From Pseudomonadota bacterium (GTDB lineage Bacteria > Myxococcota_A > Polyangia > Fen-1088): 52,197 nt of DNA. Shown in pieces: positions 19,499 to 30,584 of this stretch; position 1 is the stretch's first letter; each line of letters opens with the position of its first letter. A program made the translations under genes and the position numbers. The stretch is taken from the NCBI GenBank assembly GCA_017881315.1, contig JADGRB010000004.1, forward strand, positions 1 through 52,197. The letters run 5' to 3'. Below the pieces are notes generated by a model, which worked only from the letters and a program-made list of their open reading frames with translations, had not been told where the DNA came from and did not search any database.

Positions 19499-19801
19499 AT
19501 GCCGATTTACGAGTACGCCTGCGCCGCCTGCGGACATCAGTTCGAGGAGTGGCAGAAGATGGCCGACAAGCCCATCAAGGTCTGCCCCAAGTGCAAGGCG
19601 AAGAAGGTCGAGAAGCTGATCAGCCACACCTCCTTCAAGCTCAAGGGGGGCGGTTGGTATTCGGATCTCTACGCCGGTCCCAAGCCGAACGGCGCGAAGG
19701 ATCAGGGCTCGTCCAAGGATTCCACCAGTAAGGAAGCCGCCACGGCCTCCAGCTCGACCAACAAGTCGAGCACCGAAACCAAGAAGTCCGAGGCTGCCTG
19801 A
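19499..19801 (+). CDS. FmdB-like zinc-ribbon protein
   Basis: 100 residues. [21 protein letters not shown] followed by [14 protein letters not shown] is the CxxC...CxxC zinc ribbon of the FmdB regulatory protein family, found in most bacteria and poorly understood. The tail from residue 65 is Ser/Thr/Lys/Ala-rich and low in complexity, as usual for the family. It lies 46 bases before groES, a frequent arrangement in this branch of bacteria, and may be co-transcribed with the chaperonin genes. Confidence 0.85.
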   Translation: MPIYEYACAACGHQFEEWQKMADKPIKVCPKCKAKKVEKLISHTSFKLKGGGWYSDLYAGPKPNGAKDQGSSKDSTSKEAATASSSTNKSSTETKKSEAA

Positions 19802-19847
19802 TCGGGTCAGCTGAAGACGAACACCCATTCTCGCAAGGAGAAACGAC

Positions 19848-20135
19848 ATGAAGATCAGACCGCTATACGACCGCATCCTCGTCAAGCGCATCGAAGAGCA
19901 GAGCAAGACCGCCGGTGGGCTCTTCATCCCCGACACTGCCAAAGAGAAGCCGATGGAGGCCATCATCGTGGCCGTCGGAAACGGCAAGATCCAGGAGGAC
20001 GGATCGCTTCGCAAGCTGGAGGTGAAGGCCGGCGAGAAGATCCTGTTCTCGAAGTACTCGGGCAACGAGATCAAGATCGACGGTACGGATCACCTGATCC
20101 TCCGCGAGGACGACATCCTCGCTGTGATTGATTAA
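19848..20135 (+). CDS. groES: co-chaperonin GroES
   Basis: 95 residues, the normal GroES size. [17 protein letters not shown] at the start, the mobile-loop region [19 protein letters not shown], and the C-terminal [14 protein letters not shown] are all canonical. It caps GroEL in ATP-dependent protein folding in the cytoplasm. A strong AAGGAG lies ahead of ATG 19848. groEL follows after 133 bases that hold a hairpin-bearing repeat. Confidence 0.98.
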   Translation: MKIRPLYDRILVKRIEEQSKTAGGLFIPDTAKEKPMEAIIVAVGNGKIQEDGSLRKLEVKAGEKILFSKYSGNEIKIDGTDHLILREDDILAVID

Positions 20136-20139
20136 GTTC

Positions 20140-20212
20140 GGGACCCTGGGAGGGTCCCGCGCCCCCCGCGATGGGTCCCGCCGGGCAAAGCCCGTCGGTA
20201 CCCGACGCGATC
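20140..20212 (-). repeat. dispersed hairpin repeat, copy A (groES-groEL spacer)
   Basis: Read on the minus strand this 73-base stretch aligns along its length with 33430-33505: shared blocks GATCGCGTCGGG, GGCTTTGCC, CCCATCGCGGG and a terminal hairpin. Here the hairpin is GGGACCCT-loop-AGGGTCCC (20140-20158), with an inner GGGC-AAA-GCCC hairpin at about 20184-20194. It may affect groES/groEL stoichiometry by processing or attenuation. Confidence 0.75.
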
Positions 20213-20247
20213 GATTCGACACTCAAAGTTTGAAACACACGCACTGA

Positions 20248-21936
<1,689 letters not shown>

Positions 21937-21959
21937 ACGTCGCCACAGCTAGATAGAAA

Positions 21960-21997
21960 AGCGGGGAAGGTCCCAGGGCCTTCTCCGCTTTTTTTTA
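21960..21997 (+). terminator. intrinsic terminator of groEL, shared with the dksA-like gene
   Basis: An 11-base stem (21960-21970 with 21979-21989, one G-T wobble), an 8-base loop and eight T's: a textbook Rho-independent terminator. The T tract contains the TAA of the opposing dksA-like gene (21995-21997). Read leftward the stem is followed by only four T's, so it may also work, less well, for that strand. Confidence 0.9.
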
Positions 21998-22387
21998 TTT
22001 AAAATCGCGGAGGTGGCGGCGGCCGGTGGGGGACTTGGGGCCGTCTTTGGCTTGCTGGCACTCGACGCAGAGCTCGACGTAGGGCATGAGATCGAGGCGC
22101 TTGGCGGCGATCGGCTCTTCGCACTCGACGCAGAGGCCGAAGGCGTCGTCGGAATCGGCGAGGCGCGCCAATGCGGCCACGACGCGGGCGAGCACCTGGG
22201 CGCGGTTGCGGTTGCGGCTCGACGCGATCGCCTGCGACATCTCGACCAAGGGCTGCGCGTCGTCGTCGACGGTGATGGCCGTCGGGTCCTGACGGCCGGG
22301 CTCGATCTCGATGTCGCCCTCGCTCAGCATCTCGGCCTTGAGCTCGAGGAGGCGCTTTCGATAGCGCTCGCGCGCCGCCGGGTCCAT
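21995..22387 (-). CDS. DksA/TraR-family zinc-finger regulator
   Basis: 130 residues. An N-terminal coiled-coil-like helix (RERYRKRLLELKAEML) is followed by a helix of NRAQVLARVVAALARL and the zinc finger CVECEEPIAAKRL...CVECQQAKD, a four-Cys C4 finger. DksA-type proteins enter the RNA polymerase secondary channel and, with ppGpp, tune rRNA and amino-acid promoters. The loop between helices (DDDAQPL) is acidic, as needed. It starts 11 bases after rimO ends on the same strand, so co-transcribed. Several paralogs normally exist, so it may not be DksA itself. Confidence 0.85.
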   Translation of the reverse strand: MDPAARERYRKRLLELKAEMLSEGDIEIEPGRQDPTAITVDDDAQPLVEMSQAIASSRNRNRAQVLARVVAALARLADSDDAFGLCVECEEPIAAKRLDLMPYVELCVECQQAKDGPKSPTGRRHLRDFK

Positions 22388-22398
22388 CCGCCGTTCGC

Positions 22399-23745
<1,347 letters not shown>

Positions 23746-23841
23746 GGAATGACGTTCTGCTCCGGAAAGCGGGCAAGCCTAGCATGTGGCCGTTGCGCCG
23801 ACGCGGCGACAGGTGGAATCCCGATCAGAGGCTGGGGTTCT

Positions 23842-24909
23842 TCAGGGAAACACCAGGACGTTGCGGGCTCCGAACTGCGCGATGAGGCTGTCGATATACT
23901 GATGGACGACCAGCCGCCGCCCCACCACGCCGGCAATCTCGGCGGGGGTCAGGATCTCGTAGGGCGCGCCCGCCTCCTGGGCGAGCGCGCGCTCCAGGGT
24001 CGGCGCGGTCACGCGATCGAGCGCCTCGTAGAGCCCGCGCGAAAAGCGCTGGGTCCGCAGCAGCACCTCGCGGTTCTTGGCCGGCCCCTCGGGATCGACG
24101 AAGAACGACATCGTGTTGTCCATGTAGAAGAGCTGGGTGCCGTCCGGCGACATCTTCATGTTTCCACCGGAATAGCGATCCGGATTGGAGGTCAGAAAGT
24201 CGAAGACGATCAGATCGGAGACCTGCCGCGCCATCGACGCCTGCTCGGGAAGCGGCTCGCCCTGAGAGAGCCACGCCTGGACCTGCTTCTGTCCGTCGGG
24301 CTTGTCGAAACCGGAGTCCTTGATGACCGGGATCCAGTACGACGCCGTGCCGAGGGTTTCTCCGTTCGACCCGAAGATGGTCTCGGCCTTGATGCGGGGC
24401 AGCGACTCCAGGCTGTCCGGGTGGAGGTGGCTGAAGAGCTCGTCGCGCGACACTGCGCGCGGCGCCGCCGGCGGCACCGCGTTGAGCCCGAGCAGGCGGT
24501 TGAGGCGGTAGGCGGCGATCTCCTTGCGCGGAACGGTCTGGCTGTTGGTCTGGGTCGGCTTCCAGGCCGCGCGAGATCCGTCCGCGAACTCGACCCGGAA
24601 CGAGATCGACGAGCCCCCGTGATTGAGCTTGAAGCGGACGATGGGTTGCGTGCGGACCCGGGCCAGCAAGAGCTCGTCGGACATCCCCAGGAACGTTCCC
24701 GACGATTCGAGCCCGACCCGCAGGTCCGGCAAATTCGACAGATCGTCACGCGCCGGCAGCGGACCCGAGCTGGCCGCCGTGGCCGCCACGGAATGGGCCG
24801 CCAGCGTCGCGCGCACGTGGCGAACGCCGTAGACGACGCCCGCGCCGCCACCGGCGGTCAGAGCGCCGGCGACGATCAGCTCGGCCATCACATAGCCCGG
24901 GAGACGCAC
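23842..24909 (-). CDS. membrane-anchored FAM20/HipA-like protein kinase
   Basis: 355 residues from GTG 24909 (ATG 24888 is an alternative, seven codons on). A hydrophobic segment (about 9-28) is a signal anchor, so the rest would face the periplasm. Kinase-like landmarks: Lys117 in AAWKPTQTN, Glu130 in RKEIAAYRLNRLLGL, the catalytic loop FDFLTSNPDRYSGGN (238-250, Asp244) and the metal-binding MDNTMSF (Asp264). This matches the pattern of FAM20-like secreted kinases and their HipA/PI4K-like bacterial relatives. Substrate unknown. Near-leaderless start: TATAAA (24926-24921) predicts +1 at 24914. Confidence 0.6.
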   Translation of the reverse strand: MRLPGYVMAELIVAGALTAGGGAGVVYGVRHVRATLAAHSVAATAASSGPLPARDDLSNLPDLRVGLESSGTFLGMSDELLLARVRTQPIVRFKLNHGGSSISFRVEFADGSRAAWKPTQTNSQTVPRKEIAAYRLNRLLGLNAVPPAAPRAVSRDELFSHLHPDSLESLPRIKAETIFGSNGETLGTASYWIPVIKDSGFDKPDGQKQVQAWLSQGEPLPEQASMARQVSDLIVFDFLTSNPDRYSGGNMKMSPDGTQLFYMDNTMSFFVDPEGPAKNREVLLRTQRFSRGLYEALDRVTAPTLERALAQEAGAPYEILTPAEIAGVVGRRLVVHQYIDSLIAQFGARNVLVFP

Positions 24910-24920
24910 GCCGCGCTGAT

Positions 24921-24926
24921 TTTATA
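24921..24926 (-). promoter_or_regulatory. -10 box of the FAM20-like kinase gene
   Basis: TATAAA on the minus strand (24926 to 24921); predicted +1 at 24914, five bases before the GTG at 24909. No Shine-Dalgarno fits. Confidence 0.45.
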
Positions 24927-24948
24927 GCAACGCCGGCGCGGCTTCCGG

Positions 24949-24954
24949 TACGTT
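24949..24954 (+). promoter_or_regulatory. candidate -10 of the Cys-rich protein gene
   Basis: TACGTT at 24949-24954 has the conserved TA...T bases and would place +1 at 24961, two bases before ATG 24963. Weak by itself; listed because it fits the leaderless pattern. Confidence 0.3.
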
Positions 24955-24962
24955 AGCGTCAC

Positions 24963-25172
24963 ATGTCGCCGGCCCCCACTTTTGTCTGTTCGATGTGCCG
25001 CAAGCCGATCGCCGTGGGTGGCAAGTTGATCAAGTGCTCGGTCAGCACCTGCAACGCCGGCCGGGTGAAGCTGGTGTTCTGCTCGGCGGCCTGCTGGGAC
25101 AGCCACCTGCCCAACGCGCGCCACCGCAGCGCCTACTTCACCGAAGAAAAAGCCGGCCGGCCGGAGGTTTAG
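24963..25172 (+). CDS. small Cys-rich zinc-binding protein
   Basis: 69 residues with six Cys in FVCSMCRKP, IKCSVSTCNAG and LVFCSAACWDSHLP. The spacing CxxC...CxxxxC...CxxxCxxxH suggests one or two zinc sites of treble-clef type, similar in the last part to TRASH/FCS-like fingers. I do not recognise a named family. No Shine-Dalgarno. Its last four bases overlap the end of the convergent Yip1-TlpA gene. Confidence 0.65.
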   Translation: MSPAPTFVCSMCRKPIAVGGKLIKCSVSTCNAGRVKLVFCSAACWDSHLPNARHRSAYFTEEKAGRPEV

Positions 25173-26293
25173 GGCGCCGCAACGGCGTCGCGGAGGGCGC
25201 TGTCGAGCGCTCGCTCGCTGGTGTAGCCGACGAAGCTCTTGCGGATGCGGCCGTCGCGTCCGACCACCACCAGGGTCGGGAGCGCCTCGACCTTGTAGAG
25301 GCCGCCGACCTGGCCCTGGTCCAGCACCACCGGGTACGGAATCGGGTGCTCGATCAGAAAACCTTTGATCTCGTCGAGGGCTGCTCCTCCGCCATCCGAA
25401 TTGATTCCGACGAACGTCACGCCCTGCGGGGTCCAGACGCGGTGGGCGGCTTCGAGCACCGGCAGCATGGCGATGCAGGGAGGACACCAGGTCGCCCAGA
25501 AGTCGAGCACCACCACCTGTCCGCGCAAGCTGGTCATCGCCAGCGTGCCCGGCGTCGCGTCGATGCGCGGGAGCACGAACTCCGGGGCGGCCTCGCCCCG
25601 CTGCATCGGTCGCAGCGCCTCGAGGTGGCGGGCCGACCAGACCGCATTCGCCGCCACGGCGACGAGGGCCAGCGCCACCAGTCCGCCGCCGACCAACCGA
25701 GCTCGGGCGTTTGGCGCCGGCTCCCAGGTTTCCGGCCCGGTATTCGGCGTCGGCGCCGGCTGCGCCCCCGAAGCCGCGGACCGAGCCACTGGCCGGGCCC
25801 GCGCCGTGCGGATCGCGGCGACGAGCACCAGCGCCGCGCCGGCACCGGCGATTCCCTGGATGACCAGCTCCGGCAGAACCCGCGCGCCGGCCAGGCCCGT
25901 CAGCGTCTGGCCGACGCCGCGCAACGCGAAGTAGGGCGCATAGCAGGCCGCGCCCAGATCGAGATCGCGCGACGCGTCCCGCCGCGCGCCGGCCAGAGCC
26001 GTCACGATCACCGCCGCCGGCAGCACCACCCAGGCCGCCTCTCGCGCCTCGTCCGCGAACAGACCGACGAGGCGCATGACCGCACCGGAGGTCGGGCTGC
26101 CGATCGCGAGCAGCATCCGCAGAAGCTCGGGAAGGCGAAACGCGACCACCCCGAACAGGACCAACCAGAGCGCATCGCGCAGGCCGCCCCCCTGCGCGTC
26201 GATGCGCGCCATCGCCGCGCGGGGCGCCGTACACAGCTGGCCGATCCGCCCGGGCAGTCCCAGAAGCGATTCGCGTGGCGCCACCGTCGTCAT
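25169..26293 (-). CDS. Yip1-like membrane domain fused to TlpA-type thioredoxin
   Basis: 374 residues. Residues 1-170 have about five hydrophobic segments and resemble Yip1-domain proteins (LLGLPGRIGQLCTAPRAAMARI start). A Pro/Ala-rich linker and another membrane helix (VGGGLVALALVAVAANAVW) lead to a periplasmic TlpA/ResA-like thioredoxin domain: APEFVLPRIDAT, VVVLDFWATWCPPC (active site WCPPC), VGINSD and the cis-Pro in EALPTLVVV. A likely disulfide reductase for c-type cytochrome assembly or envelope proteins. The ATG overlaps the coaX stop (ATGA). The fusion is the odd feature. Confidence 0.8.
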   Translation of the reverse strand: MTTVAPRESLLGLPGRIGQLCTAPRAAMARIDAQGGGLRDALWLVLFGVVAFRLPELLRMLLAIGSPTSGAVMRLVGLFADEAREAAWVVLPAAVIVTALAGARRDASRDLDLGAACYAPYFALRGVGQTLTGLAGARVLPELVIQGIAGAGAALVLVAAIRTARARPVARSAASGAQPAPTPNTGPETWEPAPNARARLVGGGLVALALVAVAANAVWSARHLEALRPMQRGEAAPEFVLPRIDATPGTLAMTSLRGQVVVLDFWATWCPPCIAMLPVLEAAHRVWTPQGVTFVGINSDGGGAALDEIKGFLIEHPIPYPVVLDQGQVGGLYKVEALPTLVVVGRDGRIRKSFVGYTSERALDSALRDAVAAP

Positions 26294-27105
26294 CTATTTC
26301 GATCGTAGATGATCGCCAGGCCCTGCAGCGTCAACATGTCGTCGCACTCTTGCAGGGTCCGCGTCTCACGCGCGATGAGGGGCGCCAGTCCGCCCGTGCC
26401 CACGACGTGGGGCGAAAAGTCGATCTCGCCGCGGATGCGCTCGACGATGGCGTCGACCAGACCGGCGTAGCCGAAGACCAGACCCGCCTGCATGCTCGCC
26501 ACGGTGTTGCGGCCGATGACCGAGGCCGGTCGGGCGATCTCCACGCGCGGCAGCTTGGCGGTCGCCTGGTAGAGCCCGTCGGCCGAGATCGCCAGCCCCG
26601 GCGCGATGACGCCCCCGGCATATTCGCCGCGCGGCGTGATCACGTCGAAGGTCGTCGCGGTGCCGAAGTCGACCACGATCGCCCCTTCGGGCCAGCGTTC
26701 GAAGGCGGCCACCGCATTGACGATGCGATCGGCGCCGACCTCGCGCGGATTTTCGTAGAGGATCGGCACGCCGGTCTTGGTACCCGGACCCACGATGAGG
26801 GGCTCGATGCCGAGGTACTGGCGACAGAATCGTTCCACGGGTGCCAGCACCGGCGGCACGACCGACGAGATGGCCGCCGCTTTCACCCGGGCGAAGTCCA
26901 GGCCCGCGTAGCGGAACAGCTCACCCAGGAGCGCCGCGTATTCGTCGGCGGTGCGCCCCGATCGGGTCTCGAGACGCCAGTCCGCCCGCAGCGTCCGGGG
27001 CCGCGCCCGGTCGCGCTCGAACAGCCCCAGGGAGATGTTCGTGTTGCCGACGTCGATCGCGAGCAGCAGGGCGCCCTCGACGGCCGAGCGGGGACCTACC
27101 GACAT
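26290..27105 (-). CDS. coaX: type III pantothenate kinase
   Basis: 271 residues from ATG 27105, with 13 residues before LLAIDVGNTNISLGLF. It makes 4'-phosphopantothenate, first step of CoA synthesis. The ASKHA-fold motifs are DVGNTN (phosphate 1), GADRIVNAVAA with the catalytic Asp, and DFGTATTFDV (phosphate 2); YAGGVIAPGL is also canonical. Type III enzymes are not inhibited by CoA. The TACCCT box (27118-27113) predicts +1 at 27106, one base before the ATG. The Yip1-TlpA gene follows with a 4-base overlap. Confidence 0.95.
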   Translation of the reverse strand: MSVGPRSAVEGALLLAIDVGNTNISLGLFERDRARPRTLRADWRLETRSGRTADEYAALLGELFRYAGLDFARVKAAAISSVVPPVLAPVERFCRQYLGIEPLIVGPGTKTGVPILYENPREVGADRIVNAVAAFERWPEGAIVVDFGTATTFDVITPRGEYAGGVIAPGLAISADGLYQATAKLPRVEIARPASVIGRNTVASMQAGLVFGYAGLVDAIVERIRGEIDFSPHVVGTGGLAPLIARETRTLQECDDMLTLQGLAIIYDRNR

Positions 27106-27111
27106 GGGCTC

Positions 27112-27118
27112 TAGGGTA
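27112..27118. promoter_or_regulatory. overlapping divergent -10 boxes, coaX and DUF2254-like gene
   Basis: TAGGGT on the plus strand (27112-27117, predicted +1 27124) and TACCCT on the minus strand (27118-27113, predicted +1 27106) overlap by six bases. The two starts lie at 27131 and 27105, so both mRNAs would have leaders of zero to seven bases. Confidence 0.45.
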
Positions 27119-27130
27119 ACATGCCGGCCC

Positions 27131-28735
27131 ATGCCGCCCCACGCACCGCGCCAGCGCCAGCGCCGCCGGTCGCTCCTCACGCTGGCGGCCCTGGCCGCGC
27201 TGGCGGTCTGCGTGTTCGCCGCCTTCTGGCTGCTCGACTACTTCGTGATCGACGCCGCGACCGCGCACCACAAGGAAGGCCCGCTCCGACAGATCTTCAA
27301 CTACGACGCCTTCACCATGCAGAACGCGCTGGGGAGCCTGTCGCAGGTCATCGCCGCGGTCCTCGGCATCGCCATCACCGTGGTCTCGATCGTCGTCCAG
27401 CTGGCGGCGACCCGCTATACGTCGCGCGTCGCGGACCTGTTCTTTCGAGACAAGATCAACCTGGGCGTGATGGGATTCTTCGTCATCGCCTGCGTCGAGT
27501 CGGTCTGGGTGAGCTTCGTCGTCCGCGGCGACTTCGTCCCCCAGGCCACGATCACCGCGACCGTGCTCATGTCGTCGGGGAGCCTGCTGATCCTGGTTCC
27601 CTATTTCGCCTATGTGTTCGACTTCCTCGATCCCGAGAAGGTCATCGCGCGCATCGGTGTGCAGACGCTCGAGCGTGCCACCGCGCGCGACGGGAAGAAG
27701 AGGGCGGGTACCGTCACCGATCGCCAGGCCCAGGCGGTGAGTGGTCTCGCCCACCTGGCCGACATCGCGGTGAACGCGCTCGGTCAGAAGGACAAAGTGA
27801 TCGCCTCCGACGCCTCGGCGGCCCTGCGGCGGCTGCTGGTCGACTATCAGGATCGCAAGGCCGCGCTGGAGCCGGAGTGGTTCTCGATCGGCGCGCCGCT
27901 GCGCGCGGATCCCGACTTCGTCGCGCTGGCGGCGGACTCGCTCGACGATCTGGGGCGCAACCGCACCTGGCTCGAGTGGAAGGGGCTGCGCCAGATCCGC
28001 GAGGTGTTCGGCGCCGCGCTGGACAGCATGCCGGAGATGGCCCACGTCGTCGCGATCGACACCCGCTACGTGGGAGAGGCCGCGCTCGCCGCGGCGAACC
28101 GCGAGGTGTTCTCCCTGACCGTGAAATTCATGAACACCTACCTGCGCGCGGCCCTCAACGCCCGCGACGTGCGCACCGCCTACAATGTGCTCAACCAGTA
28201 CCGCCAGCTCACCGAAGCGCTGCTGGCGGCGCCGGCGGCGGCCGACGGCTGGACGCTGGCGACGGTCATCGAGATCGCCGGCCACTTCAAGTACTACGCG
28301 CGGCTGGCGCATAGCAGCGGAATGGGGTTCGTCACCGAGACGGTGGCTTACGATCTCTGCGCGCTCTGCGAGGTCGCCAGCGCCCGCCGCGCCGGGTGCC
28401 ACGATCGCCTGCTGGCCATCTTTCTCGAGGTCGACAAGGAGCCGGAGAATCAGGCCGAGGAGCGGGCGCTGCGCGGCGTCCGCAAGGCGCAAGCCAAGCT
28501 GGCGTCGTACTATCTGATGAGCGGCGAGGCCGCGCGCGCGCGCGCGATCTTCGACGACATGGCCAACGAATCGGCGGAGCGGCTGCGCTCGATCCGCGAC
28601 GAGATGCTGGCGATCACCTCCAAGGATTTTTGGGAGGTGGTGGATCGGGGGACCAACTTCGACTACGTGCCAGAGGCGCGCAAAGAAAAGCTGCGCCAGT
28701 TCTTCTCGGGGTTCGCGGCGCTGGCCCGAGCCTAG
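27131..28735 (+). CDS. DUF2254-like predicted membrane protein
   Basis: 534 residues from ATG 27131. Four hydrophobic segments lie in the first 170 residues, then a helical soluble domain of about 350. The region QNALGSLSQVIAAVLGIAITVVSIVVQLAATRYTSRVADLFFRDKI is split here as ALGSLSQVIAAVLGIAITVV and IVVQLAATRYTSRVADLF; an S..AT.YS.R...LF.RD pattern recalls DUF2254 proteins. The C-terminal half is Ala-rich and helical, with no enzyme motif. Function is unknown; some relatives are thought to be channels. Convergent with the LamG lipoprotein gene (24-base gap holding a small hairpin, 28745-28757). Confidence 0.55.
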   Translation: MPPHAPRQRQRRRSLLTLAALAALAVCVFAAFWLLDYFVIDAATAHHKEGPLRQIFNYDAFTMQNALGSLSQVIAAVLGIAITVVSIVVQLAATRYTSRVADLFFRDKINLGVMGFFVIACVESVWVSFVVRGDFVPQATITATVLMSSGSLLILVPYFAYVFDFLDPEKVIARIGVQTLERATARDGKKRAGTVTDRQAQAVSGLAHLADIAVNALGQKDKVIASDASAALRRLLVDYQDRKAALEPEWFSIGAPLRADPDFVALAADSLDDLGRNRTWLEWKGLRQIREVFGAALDSMPEMAHVVAIDTRYVGEAALAAANREVFSLTVKFMNTYLRAALNARDVRTAYNVLNQYRQLTEALLAAPAAADGWTLATVIEIAGHFKYYARLAHSSGMGFVTETVAYDLCALCEVASARRAGCHDRLLAIFLEVDKEPENQAEERALRGVRKAQAKLASYYLMSGEAARARAIFDDMANESAERLRSIRDEMLAITSKDFWEVVDRGTNFDYVPEARKEKLRQFFSGFAALARA

Positions 28736-28759
28736 TCGAGGCCTCGTCACCCTGACGTG

Positions 28760-29521
28760 CTACTGCGGGTCGGGTGCAGGCGCTTGGGCCAGCTCGGCGA
28801 CTTCTTCGGGGACCAGCGCCCGGTCATAGATGGCGACGTCGTCGAGCGCGCCCGTCAACCCGAACCCCGGCGCTTGCTGGCGCGCGATGGTGAGTGTCCC
28901 CGCGCCGGGGGTGATGGCGCTGATGGTGCTCGAGACGTTCTTGGCGATCCCGTTCACGTACAAGGTCAGCGAAGAGGTCGTTGCGTCTTTCACCGCCGCC
29001 ACGTGCACCCAGGCGTCCGGGATCAAGCAGTAACAGGAGGCGAGCTCATATTGGGCCGGCCCGCCGATCCAGTAGCGGAAGTCGTAGCTCGTATATCCAG
29101 GCGCGAGCGTCGCGTACAGCGCCCACCCGCCGCCGATGATCTCGGTGTTGAGCAAGCTCGAGAAGGGTGAGCCGAGCTCGCTCGACGCGACCAGCAGCCA
29201 GGCCGAGACGCTGTAACTCTCGGTCGCTTGCGGCAGGCCCAGGACGCTGACCTCATCGCCGCTGGAGAAGTGCAGGGCCGAGCCGAACCTTCCCGGGATC
29301 CAGCTCCAGCCGGGGCCGAAGATCGATCCGGTCCGGTCGTTGCCCGAGCTGTCGCCCGCGAATGGCCCGACGCCTTCGTCGAACTTCCAGTGTCCGACCA
29401 GGCCGGCGGTCAGGCCGCCGGACGACGAGGTGGCGACGTCGATCGGTCCGGCCGTGCAACCGAGGGCAAGGCCGGTCACCGCGGCGGCCCACCACATCCC
29501 CGGGCGGCGTCGCGCGGCCAT
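28760..29521 (-). CDS. LamG-like (concanavalin A fold) lipoprotein
   Basis: 253 residues. The signal peptide ends with a lipobox LALGC (about Cys22). The mature part has the LamG/laminin-G-3 layout: LVGHWKFDEGVGPFAGDSSGN, GRFGSALHFSSGDEVSV, YSVSAWLLVAS, WVHVAAVKD, LTLYVNGI and GALDDVAIYDRALVPEEV. Such domains bind carbohydrate or protein ligands on the cell surface. It is the last gene of the ECF sigma operon, one base after the barrel-like gene. Confidence 0.8.
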   Translation of the reverse strand: MAARRRPGMWWAAAVTGLALGCTAGPIDVATSSSGGLTAGLVGHWKFDEGVGPFAGDSSGNDRTGSIFGPGWSWIPGRFGSALHFSSGDEVSVLGLPQATESYSVSAWLLVASSELGSPFSSLLNTEIIGGGWALYATLAPGYTSYDFRYWIGGPAQYELASCYCLIPDAWVHVAAVKDATTSSLTLYVNGIAKNVSSTISAITPGAGTLTIARQQAPGFGLTGALDDVAIYDRALVPEEVAELAQAPAPDPQ

Positions 29522-29522
29522 C

Positions 29523-30584
29523 TCAGATTCCCCCCAGCAGAGTCAGGCTGCCGATGACCGACGGCCGGCCCGCGCGCGTCACCTCGGTCTCGAAGAAGCG
29601 GACCGTCGGATAGGGCTGGGCGACCAGCGCGTGCGCCTCGATCCCGATCTCGAAGCGGCGCCGGCGCAGCGGCACACGCAGGCCGATGCCGAGGTCCGCC
29701 GCCGCCGCCCAGCGCACGCCACTTTCGCCCTGGTAGGGTGCCGACTCGTGCCCGTCGGCCGCCAGCCGGAGCGCGCCGGCGCCGACCGAGATCAGCGGTT
29801 CGATGCGCCGGCCACGCCTGAATCGAACGACGCCTTCGGCCAGCAGGACGGTCTGTGTCACATCCGCGTAGCCGCCCGTCGTCGCGACCCGCGCATCGGT
29901 CCCCAGGCCCTCGAAGGTCGCGCGGACGCACAGGCGTGGACCGAGGGCACGCTCCAGACGCGCGACGGAGATGATCGCGTTCCAGACGCCGTCGATGGCG
30001 GCGGCGGTTCCACCGCCGGCTTCGACCGCCCAGGTCCAGTCGGGCTCCTCCAGCGTCTGGACGGCCCAGTTCTCGACGACCCGTTCGCTTTGCACGGGCG
30101 CCTCCGCGATCGGGCGCCCCGAGATCGCCAGCTCGAGAAAGCTGGCGCGCAAGAGCTCGACCGCTCGGACCGAGAGCACCTCCGCCATGCGGGAGGCGTC
30201 GGTCGCCCCGGCGTTCACCCGCCGCACCACGGTCTTGCCGGTCACCCGATCGATGACCCACAGCTCGGCGCTCCGGGGATCGGCGCTCGCGATGACCGCC
30301 ACCAGCGCGGTTGCCGCGCCGGTCGACGCCGGCGAAGCCCGTTCGAGCGACGCCCGCACATCGGCCCCCAGCGGCAGCTCGATCACCTCGGCGTCGAACC
30401 CCGCGGCGATCAGCTCACCGCGCAGGCGAACCAGCGCCTCGGTCACCGAGGCCGGTGCGGCCGGTGGGCGAACCAAGATCACCTTGGGGAGCGGCTGCGC
30501 GGCCGCCCCTACCAGGCCGGCATTGAAGATCAACGCCCACAGGGCGGCCGCCCGGGCCCATACGCGACCCTTGCGCGAGATCAC
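29523..30584 (-). CDS. exported protein, probable outer-membrane beta-barrel
   Basis: 353 residues from GTG 30584, which overlaps the FecR stop (GTGA). The N-terminal signal peptide ends near GLVGAAAQ. Residues 30-160 form a small alpha/beta-like domain (VILVRPPAAPASVTEALVRLRGEL), and from about 190 alternating polar/hydrophobic strands (WAVEAGGGTAAAI...LCVRATFEGLG...ADLGIGLRVPL...) end in aromatic and hydrophobic residues, as in barrels with a few strands. No family name is recognised; similar proteins follow ECF/FecR genes in myxobacteria. A role as outer-membrane partner is inferred. Confidence 0.5.
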   Translation of the reverse strand: MISRKGRVWARAAALWALIFNAGLVGAAAQPLPKVILVRPPAAPASVTEALVRLRGELIAAGFDAEVIELPLGADVRASLERASPASTGAATALVAVIASADPRSAELWVIDRVTGKTVVRRVNAGATDASRMAEVLSVRAVELLRASFLELAISGRPIAEAPVQSERVVENWAVQTLEEPDWTWAVEAGGGTAAAIDGVWNAIISVARLERALGPRLCVRATFEGLGTDARVATTGGYADVTQTVLLAEGVVRFRRGRRIEPLISVGAGALRLAADGHESAPYQGESGVRWAAAADLGIGLRVPLRRRRFEIGIEAHALVAQPYPTVRFFETEVTRAGRPSVIGSLTLLGGI

